A stretch of 46,565 nucleotides of DNA from Deltaproteobacteria bacterium (GCA_030595125.1 JAUVDV010000045.1:1-46565), one strand, 5' to 3'. Numbered from the stretch's first letter, positions 24,386 through 34,344 are shown. Program-made: numbers and translations. The notes: generated by a model from the letters alone, not told the origin.

Positions 24386-25480
24386 CTAGTAACCCTCGCC
24401 TGGAGGCGGCTCGCCTGTGTTTGCTTTGGCCGTACCAGCAGATGCGCTGACGGTTGCCTTCTTCTTCTTTTTCCCCTTCTTCTTGTGCTTCTTTGTCCCG
24501 GGAACATCGAAGGCGGGCGGTGTGGTCGGATCGCAGTCGGGTTTGAACCCCTCCGCGTCGAACTCGTATGCGAGCGACCCATGCTCCTCGCCGAGAACCG
24601 CTTTCACTTCCAGCTCGTGAATCCCCGCTCTGGAAGGACTGCAATACGAAAGCAGGTAGAATCGCGCCGCCAGTCCCTTGATTCGCTCGGCGACACCGTG
24701 AAAAGCCTCGACGACTGCGTCCTTGTCTTCCACGTGAACAAATCCGTCGCGGCCCAGATGCTGCATCTCCTCCTGGCCTACCTCGCCTCCGAGCCCGATG
24801 ACAAAGATACCGATATTCGAAGCATCTACGGCTTCCAGGGCTTGTGCGGAAGTGGCTCTGTGAGCTCGATCCGTCCCGTCGGTAAAGACGACCAGGTTTG
24901 CAAACCTCAGGGGCTCGTCAGATTCCTCCATGGCCTCCTTAATAACGGTCGCAGCCTCGACGATGGCGCCGTTCAAGTTTGTCGACGGATCCTTGGTCTT
25001 CCACGAGGAGAGGGAATCAGTGCTCCCGGTTAGCCGTTGCTCCCTGGCGCTGAACTTGGCGATGGGCTGTATCTTCTCCCGCCCGTCGAACGCGTAGATG
25101 GCCACCTTCTCCTGTTCGCCGACGCCGTCGAGGAACGCAACCACCGCTTCTTGAACCAGGGGCACCTGCCCCGACTCCACGACCGATCCGCTCATGTCCA
25201 ACAGCAAGAGCGTATATCGAACCGTAGCCACCTCAGGGTTGAGGATGGTCTGCTTGCTCTCATAGGTCGAGATGAGCTTGCCGTCTTCGTATATCTGGAA
25301 CTGATCGGCCGTCGCCCCCGGTACGGGCTCGCCCTCGGCGGTGTCCATCGTGAAATACAGAGCGACATTGCTGGGTTTTTGAACGCTGGCGTTTACCAGA
25401 TGAAGGCGTAGCCCCTCACAACCTCCCGAAAACAGAAGAACACCAACCGTGAACAATAGAATACTGCCGTGCTTTGTCAT
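24386..25480 (-). CDS. VWA-domain lipoprotein with Lys-rich tail
   Basis: A 364-residue predicted lipoprotein with lipobox SGGC (Cys21), set by GGGAGGAG 8 bases before the ATG. Residues ~90-290 form a von Willebrand A domain with an intact metal-dependent adhesion site: DMSGS at 95-99, a Thr in STNLNGAI near 167 and TDGTD at 200-204. The N-terminal part (residues 35-80) contains FQIYEDGKLISTYESKQTI, typical of the beta-strand module preceding VWA in Gram-negative surface proteins. The C terminus has a striking Lys-rich run (KKHKKKGKKKKKATV) before a Gly/Pro tail, which could bind nucleic acid, lipopolysaccharide or another polyanion. The ligand is unknown. Confidence 0.88.
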   Translation of the reverse strand: MTKHGSILLFTVGVLLFSGGCEGLRLHLVNASVQKPSNVALYFTMDTAEGEPVPGATADQFQIYEDGKLISTYESKQTILNPEVATVRYTLLLLDMSGSVVESGQVPLVQEAVVAFLDGVGEQEKVAIYAFDGREKIQPIAKFSAREQRLTGSTDSLSSWKTKDPSTNLNGAIVEAATVIKEAMEESDEPLRFANLVVFTDGTDRAHRATSAQALEAVDASNIGIFVIGLGGEVGQEEMQHLGRDGFVHVEDKDAVVEAFHGVAERIKGLAARFYLLSYCSPSRAGIHELEVKAVLGEEHGSLAYEFDAEGFKPDCDPTTPPAFDVPGTKKHKKKGKKKKKATVSASAGTAKANTGEPPPGEGY

Positions 25481-25531
25481 CGACCACTCCTCCCTTGTCT
25501 GGAATCTGATTCTAGCACGCTCCACGCGTAC

Positions 25532-27976
25532 TCAAAAGGTGCGTTCGCAGGTGGAAACGGCGTCTGTGCCGTCAGACGTCCCTCCGAAGAAATAAATGAA
25601 GCCCGCGCCCTGGAGCCCGATTCCGAGCGCCCTGGGCTCGAGAAGGCTGCTGGCGGTTGAATTGATCGAGCCGGAGATGTCGCCCTGATCGTCGAATTCG
25701 GTGTCGCGGCCACTTGGGGTAATGTTGGAGAAGGTCGTATCATCGGCATCCGCCGCGCCGCCCAGGCAGAACAGCTTGTTGTTGGTGATCACCGGCATCA
25801 CGCCCGCTGCGCTCTGAACGGTCTTGCCGTTTGTGATCCAGGCATCGTTTTCGCCACCGACAGAGATGTCGGATTCCTCCAGGGTGCCTGTGGGCGAACC
25901 ATCGGTGCCGATGCCGCCCATTACCCAGAGGCGCGATCCCGTATCCGGGAAGGTCGACACGTTTTCGGTGCTCTCCATCAACGCGCCGAAAAACGCGCGC
26001 GCCTCATTCATGGACACCGTGGACGTGTCTTCAAATGCTCCAAGATCGCCGTCGCTATCGATCGCGGCTGCTTCAACTGTATCGAGGACCCCGTCGGCAA
26101 AGGAGCTCTTTCCGCCCATCGTATAGATATATTTATTGCCGGATGCGTCTCTTGCCAGAACCGAGCCGTGCCCCCACCTTCCGGTCACCAGGTTAGTATC
26201 ATCCAGAACCCAGGCCCCGGTCGCCCCGGCAAATAGCGGGGAAGCGGTTCCAGGAGCGTCGCCGCCGTCTTCATAACTCGTGCCGGTGGTCTCGGCGATC
26301 AGGTGTTCCTGTTGAGATGTGCCATCGGCCTCGTCTGTACGATAAATCCGGTAAGCTACCGCCGATTCGCCATCTACTGTGACGGGCTCCCAGGTGATAC
26401 TGACGCTTTCGGGGTTATCCAACGTTATTATTGCTTCTTCCGAAGCCAATGTCTCACCATCCGGGTTGTCCACGACACCGTCGGAGAGAACAGCTGATAC
26501 CTTGTAGTACCAGGTGCCTGCCGCCAGGCCGCTCGTGAGTGGCGCGGACGAGATGTTTGTAATGACGGGGGCGTTTTCGGGGGAAAGGACAACAGCTCGC
26601 TCAACTGAAGACAACACATCCTCCGTGTCTGAGAGGCCGCCGATCACGTAGATATAATTCTTTTGAGGGACGTATGGAGATATGGTGTCGTCAAATACCG
26701 GAACCGACACGACGAATGGGGCTCTCCTCGGAACGTTGAGGGAGTTGCCCTGCTCTCGCCAGGCGCCCAGAACGCCGAAGTTGGAGAGCTGACATAGCTC
26801 CACGGTATCCAGGGTGGTGCCGTCTTCGCCGGTATCACCACCGATGGCGTAGAGATACCGATTGCCGTTCACGTCGTTGGCGAACGTTCCTCCAGGCATT
26901 CTTCTGCCGGTACTCAGGGGTTCCGTTTCTTCGAATACGTTGAGATTTCCCGCAGGGTTCGTGACCAGGAACGACGAATAGGTGTAGTAGGTTTCCTCGT
27001 CCATGTTCCAGACCCTCACCAGGTACGGCCCCGCAGACAAGTCGCCGGATTGTGTGGCCGTCGGGAAGGTTGTGTCGATCTGGTTTTCTAAAACGGGTGT
27101 TACTCCGTCGATGGTCACTGCGGTTTCCATGTCGGAGTTGATCAATTCAATCCTCACGGGATCCCGGAAGTTCTGTCCGTAAATGGATACGTCGGTATCG
27201 TCCTGGCTCGTGCCACGGCCTGGAACGATGGCCACGACTATCGGCACGGGCTGCGAAACAACTTGAAACCCTTCTACCAGGAAGCCGGTCGCCTCACTCG
27301 AGGGAGGATTGACCACCGTGACGTCGTAGGTTCCGATGGGCGCTCCGCCGGGTACGATGGCAGTCAGCGTGTTCTCATCGATGAATGCGACGCTTTCGAA
27401 ATGGACCGGTTCCGCCTCCGGTTCGTCACTGAGACGCATGTATGCCGTTGGAGTCGAAATGAACCAGCCGTCTCCGAAGATCGTCACGTTGGTGCGCGCG
27501 CCGGTCCAGCCGAACGGGGGCTCGATTCCCAACAGGTCATGGTAAGTCGGCGGCACAACTGTCAGACAATCCTCCAGCGTTCCTGATTTCCCATTGGGGT
27601 TGTCTACTCTGATGTCGTAGACGATCTGGGGATCATCAGCTCCGATTGGCGGCACCAGGTTTTGTGGGATGACCGCGTGGAACGTGTCGGTTGCACCCTC
27701 TGAAGACAATGTTACCCCGGCGGGCGGTACCAGTGTGGCTTCGCCTTCTGGCGGCACGAGCCAGACCTCGGGCATCACAACCGAAGGCTGCTTTATGTTT
27801 CCACCCTCGACGATCGGTGAGAATCCAGAGCCGGAAATTTCGATTGTGTTCGGCCCCAGGGCCGTACATATGGTATCCGGCGTTACGGTCAGCACATCCG
27901 GAGTTGGCCCGCCATTGCCCGAACCACACGCTGTAAAAATGAACGTCAGTGTTACAAAGATTGCAATTCTATCCAT
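25532..27976 (-). CDS. IPT/TIG and Kelch-like repeat lipoprotein (paralogue 1)
   Basis: An 814-residue predicted lipoprotein with lipobox FTAC (Cys17); AAAGGAGC lies 8 bases before the chosen ATG. The first ~390 residues form several IPT/TIG-like immunoglobulin-type units (for example TICTALGPNTIEISGSGF and PPFGWTGARTNVTIFGDGWF). The second half has Kelch-like blades marked by YLYAIGGDTGEDGT, YIYVIGGLSDTED, YIYTMGGKSS, RLWVMGGIGTDG and FIYFFGGTSDGTD, interrupted by an FN3-like unit (GTWYYKVSAV). Such combinations form surface adhesion or scaffolding proteins. It is a tandem paralogue of the upstream gene. No catalytic residues are recognised and the binding target is unknown. Confidence 0.87.
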   Translation of the reverse strand: MDRIAIFVTLTFIFTACGSGNGGPTPDVLTVTPDTICTALGPNTIEISGSGFSPIVEGGNIKQPSVVMPEVWLVPPEGEATLVPPAGVTLSSEGATDTFHAVIPQNLVPPIGADDPQIVYDIRVDNPNGKSGTLEDCLTVVPPTYHDLLGIEPPFGWTGARTNVTIFGDGWFISTPTAYMRLSDEPEAEPVHFESVAFIDENTLTAIVPGGAPIGTYDVTVVNPPSSEATGFLVEGFQVVSQPVPIVVAIVPGRGTSQDDTDVSIYGQNFRDPVRIELINSDMETAVTIDGVTPVLENQIDTTFPTATQSGDLSAGPYLVRVWNMDEETYYTYSSFLVTNPAGNLNVFEETEPLSTGRRMPGGTFANDVNGNRYLYAIGGDTGEDGTTLDTVELCQLSNFGVLGAWREQGNSLNVPRRAPFVVSVPVFDDTISPYVPQKNYIYVIGGLSDTEDVLSSVERAVVLSPENAPVITNISSAPLTSGLAAGTWYYKVSAVLSDGVVDNPDGETLASEEAIITLDNPESVSITWEPVTVDGESAVAYRIYRTDEADGTSQQEHLIAETTGTSYEDGGDAPGTASPLFAGATGAWVLDDTNLVTGRWGHGSVLARDASGNKYIYTMGGKSSFADGVLDTVEAAAIDSDGDLGAFEDTSTVSMNEARAFFGALMESTENVSTFPDTGSRLWVMGGIGTDGSPTGTLEESDISVGGENDAWITNGKTVQSAAGVMPVITNNKLFCLGGAADADDTTFSNITPSGRDTEFDDQGDISGSINSTASSLLEPRALGIGLQGAGFIYFFGGTSDGTDAVSTCERTF

Positions 27977-28030
27977 CCTACTGCTCCTTTCGCAGGCCAA
28001 AACACTCATGCAATGTACGACTCAGAACTT

Positions 28031-30622
28031 CTATTGCAGCGTCCGCTCGACACTCGCGAGAGGCCCGGAACCGTCGTTACCGGCTATCGCCCACAGATAT
28101 CCGTTCACTCGGATGATTTCGTAATAGCCGCGGCTTATGGCAAACGACGAGGAGTTGCTCGTGCGCGAGTGGAAGATATCGGTCGGTGGAGGCGGTGTAG
28201 TGCCGGGTGAGTACAACAGGCGTGATGCGGCAGCGCTGCTGACGGTGGGATCGTCTCCGATGTCTTCCGTGGAAACGGCGCAGAAGGTGAACAGGACGTC
28301 AAAATGCAGGGAAGCGCCGTGAGCGTGGGTCGGATGACCGGGCTGGAGCGTGTCTCCCTGGACTGTCCACGCGCTGTTGTCACCGTCGGCGGATACGATC
28401 TCCGTCACTTCGAAATCAATAAGACCTGAGTTGGGGGCGCCCGCGTGGGCGTCATCGCCGAGGATTGCCATCAGGTAAAGTGGGCCGGTCGGGACCGTTT
28501 TTTCAAGGGGGATTTCGGGGTCCGGGATGAAGTTTGAGCCGTCTTGCCCCTGATTTGTCAACAGAACGTAGAACGCCCTCGCAGTGTTCAGGTCATGGGA
28601 GAGGGTGCTGAACGCGGCGAGCGTTCCATCGGCCAGGACCTCCGCCCGCTCCCCGCTGACGTGATAGCCCGTGCCGCTGGCGTCCGGTCGGCCGCCGACC
28701 GCGTAGAGATACGTGGCATCGTCAGTTATTGTATCGCCACTTGGAACCGTCACGACCAGCGCCTCGAGGCCTTCCCTCGGAACGGTGAGGGTCGTCGACA
28801 ATGTCTCCCAGTTGCTGATGGAGCCGAATGGCAGCGGGGTGATGCCTGCTGCATCCGGTGTGACGGATCCGTCGTCGTCATAGGTGGTGGCAGTTACACC
28901 ATGCGCCAGAAGACGCGTATCTCCCGAGTTTCCGGACTCGTCGACATTGCGGAAGATATTGTACGAAGTCGCACCCGATATTGGTGTCCATTGAATGGTA
29001 ACAGTGCCTGAACCACCCGAGATCATCTCTCGCGAGGACGCCAGTGTTTCACCTCTCGGGGTCACCGCAGACACCTGGTAGTACCATGTTCCGGCCGCCA
29101 GTGTTCCGGCAGAGGCGTTGAAGGAGGCGGCGTCAATTACCGGCCGCGTATCAAGACCAAGTATCTGCGCTCTCTCGATAGTGTCCAGGGCGGAGGTCGT
29201 CAGCGAGGGCAAGTTGGTGTTGGTGTCTGCGCCGCCCACCGCGTAGATCCATTTGTCGGCGCGCACCAGAGAATGTCCCTGGCGCCCCACAGGTGATGAG
29301 GTGGTGCCCAGAAGGTTGTCCTCTCGAGATGACGTGGTCTCGTTCCACTGTTGCGCGACCCACGGCACACCGGGTTCGCCTGTCAAGCTGATCGATATGA
29401 CCTCCACGTCGCGCAGCACGACGTCTCCGTCGTCGAGGCCACCCGTCGTGTAGATGTAGGTTCCTCCGAAGGCGTCAAAACCTGCAACGGAGCTCTGTCT
29501 CCACCTGGCAGTGACCAGGGCGTCGGGAATCTCGACATAATTGCCCACGTGGCCGATCGCCGACTCGGTCGCTTCGTAGCTGTAGAAAACGTCATACTGG
29601 GTGTCCGGATTGACGACTCGCACGGGGTAAATACCCTGGCTCACGTCTGCTTTGTCGATGGCTGCGGTCAGCTCGTCGGCTGTCACAAAGGTCGTGACCA
29701 TGTCGATCGGGGTGCCGTCGGACTCAAGGAACTGGACTACCGCTCCAGACTGAAAGTATTCGCCAGTGACGGTCATGTTGAAACTTTCGGCCGAGGGGTT
29801 TCGGAAGGGATCGATATCGATAATGTTCGGCGGTGGGACGGTGTTGATTTCGAACTCGTCTTTCACCGTGCCGTCCATCCAGAATGCGCCGATGCCGGAC
29901 GGGTTTGTAACTTCTACCCAGTACATTCCAGCCGGTATCGAGTCGCTCTCGGAAGGGCAGACCCCCTCGAGTTCTGTCACCGAGGCGAAGACCACAATAC
30001 TGGCGGGGTACCGCGCGCTCGGATCGGAGACACTCACCCAGGTCACCATCGGAACTTCCTCGAAACCGGTGCCTTCAATGGCGACCTGCTTGTCCGATAT
30101 GGCCGTATCCGTAGAGATGCCGGTCCAGGCCGAGTCGGGCGTAACCAACGTCACGGTCAGCGGCGCCAGATCCAGGGCGTCGAAAGTGGTTGGGCATTCA
30201 ACGGTTTCGTCGTCGGGGTTGGTCAGACTCACCTCGTAGGTACCGACGGCCACTTCGCCCACCGCAACTTCCACGAACGCGCCGGTCGAGGCAACAACTG
30301 TGGCAGCGCCGAGGTCTACGGCTGTCGTGGTCGTAGTTTCGACAACAGAGACCGTCATCCCGTCCAGAAAACCGCTGCCGGTTACTGTGAACTCCGTTGC
30401 AGCCTGCGTTGTGATGGCCGCCGGATTCACCGCGTGGCACTCGAAGGGATCCGGACCGCCGTCTGCGTCGGTATCCGTATCGGTATCGGTGTCCGTGTCC
30501 GTGTCGGTATCCGTATCTGTGTCTGTGTCCGTAGAGCCGTCCACGCCCGCATCGCCCTTGGGGCTGCCGCTCGAGCACGCCAGCATGGTAAGGGCAAAAA
30601 GTACACAAATCAGTTTTTTCAT
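28031..30622 (-). CDS. IPT/TIG and Kelch-like repeat lipoprotein (paralogue 2, with D/T linker)
   Basis: An 863-residue predicted lipoprotein with lipobox TMLAC (Cys16) and GGGAGGA 8 bases upstream. Unlike its paralogue it carries a 25-residue Asp-Thr linker (residues 30-54) before the repeat region. IPT-like units follow (ITTQAATEFTVTGSGFLDG, NPSAESFNMTVTGEYFQSG), then Kelch-like units (YIYTTGGLDDGD, WIYAVGGADTNT, YLYAVGGRPDASG) and an FN3-like unit. Several blocks align with the neighbour (GTWYYQVSAV against GTWYYKVSAV), so the two arose by duplication. The gain or loss of the linker is the main N-terminal difference. Predicted outer-membrane surface protein. Confidence 0.87.
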   Translation of the reverse strand: MKKLICVLFALTMLACSSGSPKGDAGVDGSTDTDTDTDTDTDTDTDTDTDTDADGGPDPFECHAVNPAAITTQAATEFTVTGSGFLDGMTVSVVETTTTTAVDLGAATVVASTGAFVEVAVGEVAVGTYEVSLTNPDDETVECPTTFDALDLAPLTVTLVTPDSAWTGISTDTAISDKQVAIEGTGFEEVPMVTWVSVSDPSARYPASIVVFASVTELEGVCPSESDSIPAGMYWVEVTNPSGIGAFWMDGTVKDEFEINTVPPPNIIDIDPFRNPSAESFNMTVTGEYFQSGAVVQFLESDGTPIDMVTTFVTADELTAAIDKADVSQGIYPVRVVNPDTQYDVFYSYEATESAIGHVGNYVEIPDALVTARWRQSSVAGFDAFGGTYIYTTGGLDDGDVVLRDVEVISISLTGEPGVPWVAQQWNETTSSREDNLLGTTSSPVGRQGHSLVRADKWIYAVGGADTNTNLPSLTTSALDTIERAQILGLDTRPVIDAASFNASAGTLAAGTWYYQVSAVTPRGETLASSREMISGGSGTVTIQWTPISGATSYNIFRNVDESGNSGDTRLLAHGVTATTYDDDGSVTPDAAGITPLPFGSISNWETLSTTLTVPREGLEALVVTVPSGDTITDDATYLYAVGGRPDASGTGYHVSGERAEVLADGTLAAFSTLSHDLNTARAFYVLLTNQGQDGSNFIPDPEIPLEKTVPTGPLYLMAILGDDAHAGAPNSGLIDFEVTEIVSADGDNSAWTVQGDTLQPGHPTHAHGASLHFDVLFTFCAVSTEDIGDDPTVSSAAASRLLYSPGTTPPPPTDIFHSRTSNSSSFAISRGYYEIIRVNGYLWAIAGNDGSGPLASVERTLQ

Positions 30623-30662
30623 CTCTAATCCTCCCGGCGCTGCTACACGCCAAACGTCGCTT

Positions 30663-31799
30663 CTATTCGATGGGAATGGACTCGCAACCGAATGTCGCGG
30701 TCACGGTCTCCCACGCGCCCGATTTCAAATCGGCGCACGAACCTTCGCAGAACTCAACGGTATCCGAGTCGATCCAGTGCCAGCCGGATCCATCCTCGCA
30801 ATCTTCGTCATAAGGAATGAGACCACCATCTCCGTAAAAGTTGACCATATTCGGATCTTGCGAGGCGTCGTCGGACAGGGAATCCCAGTCGATGTCGAAT
30901 TCACAACTGACGACATCTCCCACGATTGTCTGCAATGTGTTGACAAACGCCGAAGGATCGGCGGCTTCGTAGTATCCGGTGGTACCACCTTGTGAGGCGA
31001 TTTCGTCCATGACGGTGGCCCAGTCGATGCTGGCGCCGACACCGATGACGTAGACCGGATATCCTCCGGTGTACAGGGAGGCGGCGGCTGTGTAAGTGTC
31101 TGCGTCATCCAGACAATTGAGATTCATACCCGGCTGATCGCAGTTGCTGGGCTCAACTACGCAATCGCACGAGCTGCCGTCCAGGAGCGGATTGCAGGCG
31201 GGCGCGCCGTCGGTTGCCAGAAGAACGAATTTCTGAAGTCCGTCGCTGACGGAGTTCAGGTAAGTCTCGGCTGCGGAAAGTGCGGCCGCGGTCGGCGTGC
31301 CGCCGCAGCAACTCACATCATTGGGTCCGAGGAGGTCCGCGATCTCTCCCGCGGGATCGGCTGCGTCGAAGGGAACGGTTGCGCCCGACGGGGACCCGCA
31401 CTGGTTGTAAACGGGGCTGTTGGTACAACTCAGCGTTGGAAAAACCATGAGCCCGAAGTTGACCTGCTCATGCATCTGCGCGGTGATATCGGTTATTGCA
31501 TCCGTGACATCATCCCAGAGGTCCTGGTTGCACATGCTGTTGGAGCGATCCAACAGAATGAGCATGTCGACCGTAGTTCCGGCCACCTCAAAATCGGATT
31601 CGTCGCAGTTGGTATCTGTGTCCGTGTCCGTGTCCGTGTCCGTGTCGGAATCGGTATCGCCATCGGTGTCGCCGTCGGTATCTGTGTCGCTACCGTTCGT
31701 TCCGCCATCGTCGACCGCCGGAGAGCCGCCGCCACAAGATGCCAGGACCAGTGCCGTTATCACAGCGAGTAAAAAGGCTATTCGGGTGAAATTAGTCAT
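30663..31799 (-). CDS. VWA-domain lipoprotein with D/T linker
   Basis: A 378-residue predicted lipoprotein with lipobox LASC (Cys22). A D/T linker occupies residues 37-63. Next comes a von Willebrand A domain with MIDAS DRSNS at 84-88 and a later ATDGAP motif, followed by cysteine-rich loops (CNPLLDGSSCDCVVEPSNC). The C-terminal ~60 residues (CEFDIDW, DEDCEDGSGWHWIDSDTVEFC, ATFGCESIPIE) look like a separate disulfide-stabilised domain common in myxobacterial VWA lipoproteins. A start at 31799 gives a proper signal; the longer frame has no ribosome site. Predicted surface adhesin; the ligand is unknown. Confidence 0.88.
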   Translation of the reverse strand: MTNFTRIAFLLAVITALVLASCGGGSPAVDDGGTNGSDTDTDGDTDGDTDSDTDTDTDTDTDTNCDESDFEVAGTTVDMLILLDRSNSMCNQDLWDDVTDAITDITAQMHEQVNFGLMVFPTLSCTNSPVYNQCGSPSGATVPFDAADPAGEIADLLGPNDVSCCGGTPTAAALSAAETYLNSVSDGLQKFVLLATDGAPACNPLLDGSSCDCVVEPSNCDQPGMNLNCLDDADTYTAAASLYTGGYPVYVIGVGASIDWATVMDEIASQGGTTGYYEAADPSAFVNTLQTIVGDVVSCEFDIDWDSLSDDASQDPNMVNFYGDGGLIPYDEDCEDGSGWHWIDSDTVEFCEGSCADLKSGAWETVTATFGCESIPIE

Positions 31800-31939
31800 G
31801 ATCTTTTGATCGTCCCCTTTCCTTCTTTCACAAACAGAGATTTGTTTGAACCGCTCCTTCTTCAGACGAAGAGAACCGGTCGAATGGGTCATATAATAAC
31901 ATTTTTTAGATTCGTGCGTCGATGAATGACGATGTGAGG

Positions 31940-32983
31940 CTAAAACCTGAAGCGATAACCGAGACTTGTCGCCACGTTGCCGCCGTTTGTGTCTCCGGTC
32001 AGTCGGTGGTCGAGGTCTGTGTACAGATATCTGAGATCCAGAACCAGGAAACCGGGTCCCATCGCAACATCCAGACCCAGCAATACTTCCAATCCAATTT
32101 CAAGATTCTGTTCGAAGTTCCGGCCTTCTGTCAGGGTCGAGGTCTGGGTCGTCTTCAAAAACTGAACGGCCGGCCCGGCTCCCAGTAACGGAATGAAGGC
32201 ATATTTCAAGCCCAACGGCCTGACGATCAAGTCCGCCGCGATCTTCAACTCGTAAACGCTGTTCACATAGGAATAGGCGCCGAGGCCGGGATCGTTCCCT
32301 TCTCCTTCGAGGCGGGGGCGAGTAAACGATGCGTCCAGGGCGATGGATAACCGGTTGTCGAGGGGGGGCAACACAATCTCGGCGGCCATCCCCGCGATAG
32401 CGGATGGGTTGAGCCGTGAGGTGGGAAAGTTGACGCCGATCCTGAACTGCAGGGTTACAAATGAGTCTGCGTTCGACGGTTCGACAGGCTTGCTTTCCGG
32501 GCCTTGCACGGAGGTGCTCTCCCTTTGTTGGGGAGAAGCGGGCAATCGTGGTGAGATCATCGAAAGAACGATCGAAGCGAACGCCTCGCACCTCGGAAGC
32601 CATCCTTCATCAGTGTCCGGTACACTGAAGGCCAGCGGTTGGGAATCCCCCTCCATATTCCAGAAACGGGCGTCACCGAGGTCGCTGTTCGTCCAGACTA
32701 CGGAATCAGCATTGAAAAAGGCCGCTGTTTTTTTTACCGCCGAAACATCGAACACATCGAGCGATGTGTTCGACGTGGTGTGAACTTCAACCGGAAGTCC
32801 GGACAGGTGCGCCTCGACGGATTGGATCAGATCCCTCTGTTGATCTCCTCTGAGGGCCGGTGTGATCAACAAGAGAACATGGGCCTGTCTATCGGCGTGT
32901 GCCTCCTGTGTTGACGTCGTAAATGCCATCCAAAACACGACAGCTGTCGCGAGGTGGATACCCCTCCGGGTCAAGCCTTTCAT
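31940..32983 (-). CDS. Predicted outer-membrane beta-barrel protein
   Basis: About 347 residues with a Sec signal (cleavage near HADRQ) and a C-terminal beta-barrel. Alternating strands start near FVTLQFRIGVNFPTSR, continue through LSIALDASFTRP, YELKIAADLIVRPLG and LGLDVAMGPGFLVLDLRYLY, and end in LGYRFRF with the terminal aromatic typical of Bam-inserted barrels. The N-terminal ~130 residues form a periplasmic or soluble domain with FNADSVVW, resembling the substrate-like half of two-domain surface proteins. ATG 32983 is chosen; a GTG at 33025 is possible. It follows the FecR-type anti-sigma gene, so it may be a target or partner of that signalling pair. Confidence 0.75.
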   Translation of the reverse strand: MKGLTRRGIHLATAVVFWMAFTTSTQEAHADRQAHVLLLITPALRGDQQRDLIQSVEAHLSGLPVEVHTTSNTSLDVFDVSAVKKTAAFFNADSVVWTNSDLGDARFWNMEGDSQPLAFSVPDTDEGWLPRCEAFASIVLSMISPRLPASPQQRESTSVQGPESKPVEPSNADSFVTLQFRIGVNFPTSRLNPSAIAGMAAEIVLPPLDNRLSIALDASFTRPRLEGEGNDPGLGAYSYVNSVYELKIAADLIVRPLGLKYAFIPLLGAGPAVQFLKTTQTSTLTEGRNFEQNLEIGLEVLLGLDVAMGPGFLVLDLRYLYTDLDHRLTGDTNGGNVATSLGYRFRF

Positions 32984-33069
32984 CAGATTCTTCACGACGT
33001 GGCTGATATCATGTTTCCCATGCACTGACCAACGGTCTTGTCAATGGAGTCATTATACGCACCAGGGTT

Positions 33070-34344
33070 TCAGATGGTCTTCTTGAGAGCAAAGAGAGCC
33101 TTGTTGCGCCCGTCTCGTGCAACGTCGGCCAGCGAACCGTCGGGGTGTGTCGAAAGGTAGTCCTCAAAGTATTTCAGCGCTTCTCGTGGACTGTTCATGA
33201 ACAACAGCTTCATCTGACCAAGCGACACCATGCTGTTTCCGGCGGTCTCCGTATTCGGCTGGGATTCGATGATCTTCTCGTAGGTTCTCGCTGCGGCGCC
33301 GTACATTTCCACCTTGCGGTAGGACTGAGCCAGTTTTACCAGGCGCGCAAGTAACGCGCGGTCGACCGGTGCGTTGTGTCGCGATCTCGCCAGGTTCTGA
33401 GCTTCGTCTACTAGATTGAACGCCTGATGTGAGGCGGCGCTTTCGTTTCCGGTCAACTGTGGCGCTGCTCTACCGACGGTTTGTTCATCCGAAAGAAACT
33501 CGAGAGATTCCCTGTCCATGCCTCGTACAAGCGCAATGTCTCCGGACATGGAAGAGATGGAGGCCGGTCTGACGGAATAATCGTCGCTGGACACCTCCTG
33601 CCCCGGAGAGAGGGTCAGGGACTCGCCATTGTGTTTCTGTCGGACTTCCACCATGCCCTCGGCAACCCTGATGACTTCATCGCCGTGCGCAAAGACAGTG
33701 ACGGAAAACAACGTCCCATGCGCTTCAACATCGGCGAAGGGCGTCTCAATTACAAGGGCGCGATATGGCTCGGTAGGAGCAATTCCGACGACCACGCGGC
33801 CCTCGTTTAACCGGAATCTCAGCGCGCCGTTGTCATCGGGAACAAAGCTCCCGCTTGCGTCCTTGCCCGCCTTGAGAACAAGTCCGTCGACGGGTTGCAA
33901 GAGTCCCGGACCGATCTCACAGGTGGGAACGTGGACGCCGACCGGCGCGATCTCAGCGAGCGCGTGGGAGAATGCGTGCGCTTTCGAAGAACCCTCGTCT
34001 TTCGCAAAATCAAATATTCCAGTGAACAGCAACAACACCGCAGCTGCAGCCGGCAGGGCAATGAGGGCGATTCGCCTGAGGTTCAGGCGCGGGCGGCGTT
34101 GTATTACCCCCGCTTGCACCAAGTTGCTGGAGGAGGTCATGCGGCGCATATCGACAAAGGACATGGGTTCCATGGCTGAGTCGGACACCGCAGGCGACAG
34201 GCCGGAACAGATCTCCAGGGCGGCGCGGCAGTCCTCGCAGATGGCCAGATGGATCACAATAGCGGACCTCGTCGACTCCTCCAGAGCGTTGTTCGAAAAA
34301 TCAAACAGAGCCTCTTCGACTCGCTTGCAGGATAGGCGGGTCAT
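33070..34344 (-). CDS. FecR-type membrane anti-sigma factor with zinc finger and TPR tail
   Basis: A 424-residue protein. The N terminus has the anti-sigma zinc motif HxxxCxxC (H32, C36, C39). One membrane segment follows at about 91-110 (RIALIALPAAAAVLLLFTGI). A FecR-like periplasmic domain comes next (VETPFADVEAHGTLFSV, EVIRVAEGMVEVRQ, LSPGQEV). The C-terminal ~130 residues contain TPR-like repeats (YEKIIESQPNTETA, ALKYFEDYLSTHPDGSLADVA). It overlaps the sigma factor gene by 4 bases, which indicates translational coupling. It is predicted to hold the ECF sigma factor at the membrane and release it on an envelope signal. The TPR tail is an elaboration beyond the minimal family. Confidence 0.93.
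   Translation of the reverse strand: MTRLSCKRVEEALFDFSNNALEESTRSAIVIHLAICEDCRAALEICSGLSPAVSDSAMEPMSFVDMRRMTSSSNLVQAGVIQRRPRLNLRRIALIALPAAAAVLLLFTGIFDFAKDEGSSKAHAFSHALAEIAPVGVHVPTCEIGPGLLQPVDGLVLKAGKDASGSFVPDDNGALRFRLNEGRVVVGIAPTEPYRALVIETPFADVEAHGTLFSVTVFAHGDEVIRVAEGMVEVRQKHNGESLTLSPGQEVSSDDYSVRPASISSMSGDIALVRGMDRESLEFLSDEQTVGRAAPQLTGNESAASHQAFNLVDEAQNLARSRHNAPVDRALLARLVKLAQSYRKVEMYGAAARTYEKIIESQPNTETAGNSMVSLGQMKLLFMNSPREALKYFEDYLSTHPDGSLADVARDGRNKALFALKKTI

Noticed and set aside
29351-30628. Long plus-strand open frame opposite the Kelch lipoprotein
   Set aside because: No ribosome site, no domain pattern, and biased composition expected from the antisense of a GC-rich gene. The frame at 40253-41197 opposite the GT4 gene is rejected for the same reason.
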